In this document: positions 9,865 to 20,586 of the stretch, in pieces
Layout of the letters: each line of letters starts with the position of its first letter
Position numbering within the stretch: the first letter of the stretch is position 1
Assembly: GCA_027563935.2 (NCBI GenBank)
Contig: CM050447.1
Location: 77,237,461 to 77,301,460 of the forward strand
Direction: 5' to 3'
Length of the DNA: 64,000 nucleotides
DNA from: Costus lasius
Taxonomy: Eukaryota > Streptophyta > Magnoliopsida > Zingiberales > Costaceae
Position numbers and translations under genes: made by a program
The notes under the pieces: model-generated
What the model saw: the letters and a program-made list of their open reading frames with translations, nothing else
What the model was told of the DNA's origin: nothing
Database searches by the model: none

Positions 9865-12800
9865 CTAGAGGTTGAGGAATCTCAACCCCATATCTCTAGC
9901 ATGACCATCATGCTTCTGCTGCGCCAAAGCCTTGGTCAATGGGTCTGCCAGATTGTTCTCTGTGTTAACTCTACTAATCTTAACATCACCTCGATCAATG
10001 ATCTCTCTCATCAGGTGAAATCTCCTGAGTATGTGTTTAGACCTTTGATGAGACCGTGGTTCCTTTGCCTGTGCAATCGCCCCATTGTTATCACAATAGA
10101 GCTCAATGGGATTCACAGCAGTTGGAATCACCTGAAGATCAAAAATGAACTTTCTTATCCAAATAGCTTCTTTGGCTGCCTCAAAAGCAACGACATACTC
10201 AGTCTCGGTCGTAGAATCTACTATAGTGGATTGCTTGAAGCTTTTCCAACAAATAGCTCCTCCATTCAATTTGAACACATAGCCGGTCTGCAATCTAAAG
10301 TCGTCTGGGTCTAACTAGAATGATGCATCTGTGTAGCCCTGAACACTGAGCTCTTCCTGTCCTCCATAGACCAAGAACATATCCTTAGTTCTTCTCAGAT
10401 ACTTCAGGATGTTCTCTATAGTCACCCAGTGCTGCAGACCTGGATTGGATTGGTATCGGCCGGTTATGCTCACAGCATAAGCCACATCTAGTCTAGTACA
10501 TATCATTGCATACATGATCGAGCTTATTGCCGAAGCATAGGGCACTCGACTCATATCATCCCTCTCAGCCTATGTGGTGGGACACTGGCTCTTCGAGAGA
10601 GTAAGACCATGTCTCACTGGAAGATATCCTTTCTTGGATTGCTCCAAGTTAAACCTTTCCAGGACCTTATCAATGTAGGTACTTTGACTAAGGGCCAAAA
10701 GCCTCTTGGATCTATCTTGGTAGATCCTTACGCCTAAAATATAGGTGGCCTCTCCTAAGTCCTTCATCTCGAAACACCTCCCTAACCATGTCTTTACAGA
10801 GTTAAGACTAGGGATGTCGTTTCTGATGAGTAGTATGTCATCGACATACAAGACCAGAAAAATCACCAATCTCTCATTGAATTTTCTGTACACACAGGCG
10901 TCATCTTCACTTTTGATAAAGCCATAGTCTCTCACAGCTTCATCAAATCGAAGATTCCAACTTTGAGATGCTTGCTTTAATCCATAAATGGATCTCTTTA
11001 GCCTACAGACCTTATTGGCATCTGTAGGATGGATGAAGCCATGAGGTTGTGTCATGTACACATCCTCAGTCAGTTTCCCATTAAGGAACGCTGTCTTAAC
11101 ATCCATCTGTCATATCTCATAGTCATGATATGCAGCTATAGCAAGCAGAATCCGAATAGATTTGATCATGGCAACTGGCGAAAAAGTTTCATCATAGTCC
11201 ACCCCGTGGACTTGTTTGAATCCTTTAGCCACAAGTCTTCCTTTATAAGTAACTATATTGCCATCCATGTTAGTCTTTCTCTTGAAGACCCATTTACACC
11301 CTAAGGGTTTTACCCCATCAGGTAGCTCAACCAAATCCCATACTTGGTTAGCGGACATAGAATCCATCTCGGATCGCATGGCCTCAAGCCATCTCTCGGA
11401 GTCTGGTCCACTGACCGCCTCATCATAGGTTCTGGGTTCAACCTCAATGATAAAGATCCCATCGTGTTGAGTCGGCAGCGACCCATACCTCTCAGGCGCA
11501 TGGCGAATCCTCCCAGACCTACGTGGGGACTGTGTCTGAGCCTCATGTTGCCCAGCAACCGGTACAGGTGGCTTAGATTCCATCTCTATGTCTTGTGGTT
11601 GTACTTGGACCTCGTCCAAGTCAAACTTCCTCCCATTAACTTCTTTCATGAGAAATTCTTTCTCTAGAAAGACAGCACCCCGAGCAACAAAAATTTTGTT
11701 CTCGGGGGAACATAGAAGTAGTATCCTTTAGTTTCCTTAGGATACCCCACAAACACGCATTTATCAGATCTGGGCTCTAGTTTGCTAGAATTCTGACGTT
11801 TGACATAAGCCTCACATCCCCAGATTTTGATAAAAGAGAGGTTAGGGTGTCTCCCACTCCATACCTCGTATGGTATCTTGGAGACACTCTTAGATGGAAC
11901 GTTATTCAGTATAAGAGAAGTTGTCTCAAGTGCAAAACCCTAGAATGAGGGTGGTAGAGTTGCATGACTCATCATGGATCGAACCATGTCCAACAAGGTT
12001 CGATTTCTCCTTTCAGACACACCATTCCATTGAGGTGTTCCAGGAGGAGTGAGTTGGGATAAGATCCCACACTCTCTCAGATAGTCAAAGAACTCACTGC
12101 TCAGGTACTCTCCACCACGATCTGATTGAAGAGTTTTAATGGATCTACCAAGCTGGTTCTCTACTTCATGTCTGAACTCCTTAAATTTATCAAAGGATTC
12201 AGATTTATGTCTCATCAGATAGACATAACCATATCTACTGAAATCATCAGTAAATATGATGAAGTAGTTGTACCCTCCTCTAGCTTGTTTACTAAATGGC
12301 CCACACACATCACTGTGTATAAGATCCAATAAACCTCCTGCCCTCTCACATGTCTTGGTGAAGGGCACCTTTGTCATCTTCCCTAATAAACAGGGCTCAC
12401 AAGTATCAAATTCCTCCAAGGAACTTGAATCTAACAACCCATTTGCATAGAGTTGTTGAATGCGATTCTTGTTTATATGGGCTAATCGACAATGCCATAG
12501 GAAAGCACCAATTGAACCACTTAGTTTGGTCCTCTTACTATTTATGTTACAAATAGAGCTATCCATGTCCAAGACATATAAACCATTGCATAAAGTACTC
12601 TTCCCATAAAACATATTTGCAAATGAAAAAGAACAAGTGTTCTCTTTTATTTCAAATTTAAAACCTTTCCTTGTTAAACAAGGAATGGATACAATGTTTT
12701 TGGTAAGAGAAGGTACATAATAGCAATTATCTAACTCTAACTGAAGTATAGAAGGCAAGGAGAGAGTCAAAATTCCTACAGCAACAGCAGCAACTTGTGC

Positions 12801-13145
12801 TCCATTTCCAACCCGTAGGTCAATCTCTCCAGGCCACACCGATCTACTTTTCTTGAGCCCCTGCATATTTGTACAAATATGAGCTCCACATGCGGTATCC
12901 AATACCCATGATATAGAAGTAGAAAGGTTGACTTCAGTAACATAAATACCTGAGCTTAAAGACGAAGCCCTGCCTCTCTTCTTCTCATTCTGAAGTTGCA
13001 TCATGTCTTTTATCATGTGAGGTGGTCCTCCATATGAGTAGCATTTGTTATTCCTGATCCTTTCCATCTTTAGTTTCAGTCCCTTGGTCAAACCTTTCGG
13101 CTCACCACATTGAATATCTACTTTAGGAGGATTGAGCCTAACCAA
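9865..13145 (-). pseudogene. pol of copia element J: protease, integrase, reverse transcriptase, RNase H
   Basis: Going down the minus strand: a damaged zinc knuckle (CYSYGGPPHM), and a protease motif DTACGAH in place of the usual DTG/DSG type. Then the integrase zinc region HCRLAH and CEPCLLGK, and integrase catalytic residues in LIHSDVCGPF, LQSDRGGEY and VSERRNRT. Then reverse transcriptase with WVFKRK, KTAFLNG and YVDD at the active site, and RNase H with YTDASF, TETEY and LYCDNNGA, ending at LRFLNL. Stops interrupt at 11,940, 11,110, 10,570 and 10,315. A one-base shift occurs near 11,700. The four segments from 11,649 to 9,865 share one frame. Order and motifs make the family certain; the copy cannot produce active enzyme. 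Confidence 0.93.
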
Positions 13146-13468
13146 TTCATCAAAGAGCTATTTAGATTAGAAATAATCTCAGAGGCACTCTTAGATTCAT
13201 ATTGCCCTCGAAACTCAGGCGACATGTTGGTTAGCATCAAATTAGCAACCTCTAAAATATCAGCCTGATGCTTATTATAAGCATCCTTCTCAGCCGCTAA
13301 GGCCGAGCATGGAAGTGGCTCAGGAATAGGCTGCTCAAGGACATAAAGCTTCCTCTCGAGCTTGATCACGATTCTCAAGTTCACATACCAATCCATCAAG
13401 TTGGATCCAAGCAACTTGTCCTTCTCAAGGATTGATCACAGTGACCATCCACTATTGTTTTTCGCCAT
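13118..13468 (-). pseudogene. gag of copia element J, N-terminal part with internal deletion
   Basis: The start is best placed at ATG 13,468 (MAKNNSGWSL), which keeps the usual distance to SILEKDKLLGSN and the conserved DWYVNLRIVIKLERK. A stop at 13,436-13,438 lies at a position where related gag proteins often have Arg (CGA to TGA). The frame ends after MSPEFRGQYESKSASEI. The middle of gag, normally about 150-200 residues up to the zinc knuckle, is missing, and the pol frame begins within 30 bases. The deletion removed much of the capsid domain. Confidence 0.8.
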
Positions 13469-15040
13469 TGTTCTACAACAGTCAAAAAATAGCAGATTAG
13501 TACTATTTCAAATCATTTAACTTGGACTTGTGTTAAATGATTATGACTCCCACTATTTTAATCGAATTGACAACCGACAAAGTCAATCGGGAAATATGAG
13601 ATTTCCTAGTGAGATGGGATCCTTATTCCACATGAGGCTTCGCGTCCCACGAGGGTGGGATGAGATGCACAGAGTGACCCATGCTTCTTAAGGTGGGCAT
13701 GCCGGCTGATTGCACTTGGCAATTCCCCTTATTGAGACAGTCTAGGCATTTCATGTCCAGCGAGGGCTGGATACAACATGAAACCCTAACCTCTCAACGA
13801 TGCCTCTAGAGTTCCATTATGTGCCCAGCACATGTGAAAATCTAGTCAAGTTAATTCCTAACTGTTATGCCCAGGGCCAACGAGTTTCCTTGCGAAGGCA
13901 TGCCCAGGGTAAAATTGGACTGGGGAAACCATTGTCACCACACACCTTCTAAAGATAAGTGGGTGTATCCCACGAGGGTGGGAAACAGTGCACAACACCA
14001 CTGATCGATAGCTTGATGAGGGCTACGCGTTAGAAGGCTACTAGACTTGATATATTTGATTGAGGGTTTTTGAGGTCTCATCCTCTTAGTTTTATCTTAT
14101 GTCTAACATTACAGGCATGCAATCCTACAGTGAGAACATAAAGATAAAACATTGCAGGCATTCTTTAGCATATAAGGAAAGCAGTAAAAGGATGATGTGA
14201 TCATGGCCCATTCAAGACATTGAACAAGCCCATGCCAAAAGGGGTTCAATTCTTGACCTAGGACTCAAGCCCCTAAAAACTAGACCTAGCCTAGCTGACC
14301 TCTAGCTTGATCTTCAAGGTTAGCTCCAAGGTCCACCACACCATGGTTTAGCTCTCAAACCCTAGAGGTAGTTCTAGGGAAACCCTAGAAGCACACCCCA
14401 TGGTTCAGCCAATGTCATGGGTCCTCCTCCAAGGAAGATGCACCACCTTTGTTGAAGCTTGTTGCGCCATCAATTATGTAGGATGCACCCCCTTAATCTT
14501 CATCTTGAATTTTACAAAATAAAAGAAAAAGAATGGTGGCACGCAGGCCTCACAAGAATACATCACAGGCATGCAATTGGGGCTTGACCAGCGATCACAA
14601 CATCATGCACAAACAATGTACTTACTCATGCAATTCTATAAGCTCATGAAAAACCTAAAATCTAAAATTTTAGTTTCTTATAAAACATGTTTTTCTTCCT
14701 CTTCTTCTTATCACAGATCTTTTGATTATCTGAGATTATGTTTCATCATGATTTTATAGATCCTTTCAGCTGGAAATTTTGTCAAATCAAGAGACCCGGC
14801 CAGTCTGAAGACACAATGCCCGTCCTACTTGACAAAATTGTGTGTGCCTTCGATCTTAAATCAATCAGAAAAATAATCATCCAATAATCAAAAAGAAATT
14901 GAATAGAGGATTGGAAGCAAAGACCTACAATTTTTCCTACTTAGAAAAATCGTGAGCATGACATATGCAATTTGCGAAAATTAGATATGAAATATGAGCA
15001 TAGAAAAGCATGAAAAACATCGTTCGAGGCTTGCAAGTCA
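13469..15040 (-). other. Untranslated leader of copia element J
   Basis: This 1.6-kb stretch between the PBS and gag has no frame with recognisable coding content. It includes a purine/pyrimidine-rich part (14,500-14,720) and several short repeats of CCCACGAGGGTGGGA type (13,648, 13,970). Long leaders of this kind are usual in such copia families. Confidence 0.7.
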
Positions 15041-15051
15041 CTATGATACCA
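15041..15051 (-). other. Primer-binding site of copia element J (initiator tRNA-Met type)
   Basis: On the minus strand TGGTATCATAG lies one base after the LTR end. It matches the first part of TGGTATCAGAGC, the standard complement to the 3' end of plant initiator tRNA-Met. Confidence 0.85.
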
Positions 15052-15052
15052 C

Positions 15053-16912
15053 TGTTGGGAAACCCCAGGGATATTTAAAAAAAATTTCATTGAAAGCACA
15101 GCGGAAGAATATCCCCGAAACAAGCCAGTCCCAAAAACCCAGTGAAGATTGTCATGTGACGGAGTCGACACGATGAGATGAGAAGGTACCTTGAAGCAAT
15201 TTGAGATGATGTCGATGTAGGCGCCCAAGTGTGCGCCCTTTGCAGTCTCACATACACGGATGCTTCAAGTCTTCTTCTTCCACGCCCGGTGCTAGCCTCG
15301 GGAAGAAGATCCATGCCAAGGGAGTTCCTCTTGAACACTTGTGCCAATCACCAAGGTGGGGAAGCGCCAAGGGAAGAAGAGGAAGAAGATCTCTTTAGTC
15401 TTGATGGAAGAAGAGGAGAAAATCTCTAAGAACCCCAAGTTTTCGCCCCTCCACTTGTCTCCACGCCTCCAAGAGGAATTAGTGCCATGAGAGGGGCGGG
15501 CTAGGGTCTCTTTTATAGAGATCATGTGTGGCTTGGAGAAGAATTAGGAGAGCATGATTTTAGGAATTAATTAATTAAATCCTAATCCAATTAGGACTCT
15601 AATTAATTTAAATAAAATCAGCCCTATTAAATCTCCACAAAAATAGGACTCTAATTAATTAATTAATTAGCCCTTATTTTATCTCAAATGATTAATTCAA
15701 AATCAACTTTAATAAATCACATGATATTAATTAAGGCATAGGCGCTAACCCTAGTCTAACTAGGGTTAAATATGCGCTTACCTTTTCTTCTCCTTAAGCC
15801 CAATTAACTTATCAGTAAGCCCAACTATATAACGGGCCTAGCCCAAGGTCCATTATGCATGTTAATCAACCCATTGGATCCAATCCAATTTAACCCAAGG
15901 TCAAACGAGGTTAACCATGGTTAATTTGGTCAATATGCCAAAAATGGAAGTTGGCCTTAATAAGTTTCTTCCATCTCATTAGGCCCATTGGTGCTGATGA
16001 ATCTCCCAAATAGATCTGAATTAGCCAATAACTCGATCCAAAGGCTATCTGATCAATACGAAAACTAGAGCATCAAGGTGTGCGACCCTATAGGTTCCTT
16101 TGACGTTGGCAGTGCTGACCTAAGGTCACCACAAGCAGTGAGTGGCACCTAGTAGCGCATCGCTGCTACCCAAGTCATCGGAATGGATATTGACATCGAC
16201 ATCCCCATCATCGCAACTAGGCACTAATGTATTATAGTCCCTTTGCCAAACTGATATCCGATTGGACAAGTGTGTCACCACTTGTTTTAACCTAATCACA
16301 TGGTTATGACTAAATCAGGTTCTCACCTGGGTATGGCCATACACTTTCAGTCATAGAACCATAAGGGGCCCTATGGATATCAAGCTTCCCTCAGGAAGGG
16401 GCAAATCCTCTATCTATCAATTAATCTTCTCATATGGGTCGTGACATACTCAATGACAACTGTTATGACCTCCCAACTACGGCGAGATGTTAGGTTGTGT
16501 CAAAGCATGTCCCTAACCACATAGAAGAGTCAATGACCTCAAGTCTAGGGATCAACACATCTCCTGTCACTTGTGAGGATAACTCATGACACCAAGTCAT
16601 TGCCTCACAGCGGGTCGATCCAGTATATCTACCACTGATATACCCATATGTCTGCATTAGCATTTTGTACCTAACCAGCCCATATATCAGTCTCTCATGT
16701 ACCATAACTGTCCCATATCTACTAAGGTACTTGACTGGGGACAAAAAGTTTGAGCATAGATCCAATCTGTCTCTAGGGACATTATCACATAAGTACACAT
16801 TCGCAGATGTAAACAAATGATTATAACGACAATGCCAGAATGATATATAAATATCAATGTTAAGTAGTATAATAATGGACCAATATTAGGTCCTAGGGCA
16901 TATACACCAACA
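15053..16912 (-). repeat. 5' LTR of copia element J
   Basis: On the minus strand it starts TGTTGGTGTATATGCCC and ends TTTCCCAACA. It is very similar to the LTR at 8,026-9,843, implying fairly recent insertion relative to the surrounding elements. A segment at about 15,710-15,800 (AGGCATAGGCGCTAACCC...) is absent from the other LTR. Confidence 0.92.
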
Positions 16913-17640
16913 TTCAATGAGTTACAACGGAAGTGCCCTCACCATGGATTAGAAGATTGGGTTTTAATTCAAACTTTTTATAATGGTTTGCTTTATAGTA
17001 CCCGTCTAACTGTTGATGCTGCTGTAGGAGAAGCCCTGATGAAGAAAACAGTTGAAGATGCTTACACACTGATTGAAGAGATGACCTTAAATCATAACCA
17101 GTGGACTACTGAGAGAGGAGTGCTGTATCATCCCCCACATAGTAAGAATGAAATTGATGGTTAGCGTTCTTTAGCAGAAAAGGTAGATTCTTTGTGCAAC
17201 AGATTTGATTCTTTTGAAATGCAAACTGCTGTAGTTTCATCTTCTATTGTGTGTGATATTTGTGAAAATTCTGGGCATTATTCTAAGGAGTGTAAAATTA
17301 TTACTGATCTAGGTTCTGAGCAAGTTAATGTTGTTGGGGGGGGGTATAATCAAGGTAGAAACAACGATCCCTACTCTAGTACCTACAACCCTGGATGGAG
17401 AAATCACCCAAATTTGTCTTAGAAAATAATAATAACACCGAGGGGCAAGGTGAGAATAGAGGGTACTAGTAGAGACAACAAAATCAAAATTAACCCCAAA
17501 AATCTAGCTTAGAGGACATGTTTGAAAAATTCATGGGTGCCCAGATGAGACAAAATAAAGAGGTTACAGAGAGCCTTAAGCAAATCAACTCTAGATTGGA
17601 TGGTGTTGTTGCACACAATAAGATTTTAGAAACATAAATA
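16913..17640 (+). pseudogene. gag of element A, second part with zinc knuckle
   Basis: It resumes right after copia J with NELQRKCPHHGLEDW and FYNGLLYSTRLTVDAA, the C-terminal half of the Athila-type gag domain. It reaches a CCHC zinc knuckle CDICENSGHYSKEC (C-x2-C-x4-H-x4-C), which would bind genomic RNA. A stop splits it near 17,162, and a longer open piece covers 17,192-17,422 (YNQGRNNDPYSSTYNPGW). Several stops follow. The knuckle residues are intact although the frame is broken. Confidence 0.8.
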
Positions 17641-18065
17641 ACACAACAAGCTAGTACTTCTTATAGACCCCCAGGAAAATTACCTGCCAAACCTGAACAA
17701 AACCCTAGAGAGTACTGTAATGCTATCATTACTAGGAGTTGGAGGCAATTAGATGAACCTAAAGGGAGAGTTGAGGATAATGAAAAGAGCCTGAGATTGA
17801 ACATAACAATGAATTAGACTTGGAAAAATCTCATGTGCATGAGCAGTCCCAAACTAGTTTGTCACCTCATAAGGGTGATGAACCTAAAGGTGATAAACCA
17901 TGTCAGCCAGATCTTCCTAGGCTAAGTTCACCTGCACCATATAGGCCACCTATACCTTTTCCCTAGAGGATTGTGCAAGCCAAGTTAGATAAATAGTTTG
18001 GGAAATTTCTTAATGTATTAAAAAATCTTTATATTAACATTCCATTCATTGAAGCTTTATCTCAA

Positions 18066-18947
18066 ATGCCCTCATATGCTAAATTTTTAAAAGAAATTTT
18101 GTCTAATAAGAGAAAGATAGAGGACTATGGTACTGTGGCTTTAACTGAGGAATGTAGTGCTATTATCCAGAATAAGTTGCCACCGAAATTAAAGGATCCA
18201 GGTAGTTTCTTTATACCTTGTTCAATTGGGAGTGTGGCTTTTGACCGAGCCTTATGTGATCTGGGTGCTAGTGTAAGCCTAATGCCTTTATCTATTTGCA
18301 GTAAACTGGACATGGGAGATCTTAAACCAACTTTAATATCTTTGTAGCTCGCTAATTCATCGGTAAAGTATCTAGTTGGTATTTTAGAAAATGTTCCAAT
18401 TCAAATAGGTAAGTATTTCATACCAGCAGATTTTGTAGTTCTTGAAATGGAAGAAAGTTCCAAAAATTCAATCATTCTTGGTAGACCCTTTTTAGCCACA
18501 GCTGGAGTAGTCATTGATATTAGGAAAGGAAAACTCACATTTGATATTTGTGAAAATATAATTGAGTTTGATTTAACAGATTCACTGAAAAAAGCATCAT
18601 ATTCAGGGTCATATTGTAGTATTGATGTAATAGATGATGTTGTTAGTGATATGCATAATTTATTTGATGAACCCTCTAATATTGAGACTGACACTTTTTC
18701 TAAGTGTGTGAGTAGAGGATTTCATGAGAAAACCGATTCAATTTCTGAAAAGAGAAAGAAAAAGAGACAGAGAAGAAGAGAAAGATTGAAACTGCTTAAG
18801 AAAGGAAAAAGGTTCTTGGGAAAAGTTGGACACTGTTTCTTGAATGAGCCTTATGTTGTCAGAGGCATTGAACAAAAGAAAGAGAAATCAGAATGGCGAC
18901 TAAAGGCACCACCACGATCAAATTCGAGTGCAGAACGGTCAAGCTAA
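18066..18947 (+). pseudogene. Aspartic-protease-like region of element A
   Basis: Two open segments (18,066-18,347 and 18,447-18,947) lie in parts of one degenerate protein. The first has PPKLKDPGSFFIPCSIG and CDLGASVSLMPLSI, a conserved Athila-lineage block around the retropepsin-like DLGAS motif. The second has SIILGRPFLATAGVVIDI, the ILGRPF flap-end block. The C-terminus is strongly basic (KRKKKRQRRRERLKLLKKGK). Stops separate the pieces (18,345). No reverse transcriptase follows; the frame ends 4 bases before the post-pol motif. Confidence 0.8.
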
Positions 18948-20586
18948 TGACCTTTAAATTAGCGCTTTTTGGGAGGCAACCCAAGCACTCATACTTAGCT
19001 TAGTTTCTTTTACTTTAGTTTATTTTTAGAGTTAATTTTTCTTCTCTTTTTGTAGGTAAAATCGAGTTTGGTACAAAATTACGGCACTACCATGATGAAA
19101 ATTACGGGCCGTAATTTCGTGAAATTTTCATACATAAAGTTTTTGAGATTTAGCTCATATTACGGTAGTACCGTAATTCTTTTCACGGTACCGTAATTTT
19201 TCATAAAAAAAAATGGTTCGGACCCGAGGACACAGAGGAGATTGGATCTGACACGGACGAGTAGAGCTCTGTGAGTATCTTTTTCATACTTATTTGCATT
19301 TCATCTTTTATATTTTTCTGATAATTCATGTGTTCAAATGGAAGGATAAATCCTTCAAACTTCTTGTGTTCACCGATGCTATCTTACCTTGCCTTTGTTT
19401 GACTCTCTCATGATTTAATTGGGTTGTATTGATATATTCTGAGTATGAATTTCTGATATTCAGTCGATTTGGTTGTATGTGATGTTCTGATATATAGGAT
19501 CGACACTTTGTGATTGGTATGGTGCATGACTTGGTTAATGCAATGATGATTTTAGTTTTGATTTAGTAATGATGTGATAAATGTCTGTGTGGTTTGTTCT
19601 AATCATGAAAATACTACTGTTATCATGCCAAAATTTTTCTTGATGATAAATTACTGTACATGACAATACTTGAGAATTGGAAATAGACCTAATATGCTGA
19701 ATTTATTTCTTTGATATAATTTATCTGTTGAAATTTTTCATTGATTAATACATGAAGTTTTGGGTAAATATGTTGTTTAATGAATGAAATTTGAAAGAGA
19801 AATAACTCCTTTAAATAAAATGAGCATATGTTGTATGATTTTTGGATTGATATCAATTGATTAAACCTAGTAGATCATTAAAGTCCATCTTGTCATTTGT
19901 TGGGAAGAAAGAATCCGAAATCCAAAAAGAAAAGTGACTCTCCTATTTGGCACTGCGAAAAATTGGCAGTGGGACCTAAAGACATGGGTTGAAGTCTGAA
20001 AAGAATAACTCATCTTCTTGGCATTGTATTTGCAATGGTACCGAAGATAAGAGTTCAATTAAAAAGTATGTATCTATGTGGGTGCATGCCGTGAGAGAAA
20101 TTCTTTGACATTAACTCCACTATCTCAAGAAGATTTCTTCCTACTCAAAGAGATATGAGTTCTATTATGTTGGTTATGTGACCAATATATTCTAAATTTG
20201 TCACCAGAAGAAAGGTGGTAATCATTTTAGAAAATGTCAAAGATACATAAAAAAAGAAGAGAGAAAATTTGAGTGGAAAAAGATTTTAAGGTTCCTATTC
20301 CTATAAACAAAGACATCATGGACTCAAAACTAAAACTAGGTGAACTCATGAGATTGAAATTCTATTTATGAACATTGCAAAATTTTATTTAATTTAGTTA
20401 TAGATCTTAAAGATTGAATTCAGAGGACGACATATTTATTTGAAATTTTAAGTTATTATTTGATGTGAATTTTTCATATGTAATTGTATCTTAGAAATTT
20501 ATTCATCATCTGAAAGTTTATTTCCATAATCAGTATTGATTTCTTTATTTGCTTGAGGACAAGCAAAGTTTAAGCCTTATGTATTT
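18948..20586 (+). other. Element A 3' internal non-coding region
   Basis: It opens with the motif AAATTAGCGCTTTTTGGGAG then GCAACCCAAG (18,956-18,985), which recurs in B (23,873 and 26,213) and E (39,022). Palindrome modules like those of the LTR lie at 19,070-19,205. Around 19,945-20,045 are TTGGCACTGC / GCAATGGTACCGAAG inverted-repeat units. It ends with TTGCTTGAGGACAAGCAAAG (20,548-20,567) and a weak polypurine tract before the LTR at 20,587. I see no coding frame. Confidence 0.65.

Larger units (their letters stand above)
8021..16917 (-). mobile_element. Element J: Ty1/copia retrotransposon, nearly full-length, inactivated
   Basis: The body is 8,026-16,912 (8,887 bp) with TSD TTCAA at 8,021-8,025 and 16,913-16,917. 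The LTRs are 1,818 and 1,860 bp. On the minus strand the order is 5' LTR, PBS, long leader, gag, protease, integrase, reverse transcriptase, RNase H, polypurine tract, 3' LTR. Integrase before reverse transcriptase defines the copia order. The coding region has five in-frame stops, at least one frameshift and an internal gag deletion. It interrupts gag of element A between WEHF and NELQRK. Confidence 0.95.

Noticed and set aside
11344..12556. Plus-strand frames opposite copia pol
   Set aside because: They are antisense shadows of the integrase and RT coding sequence.
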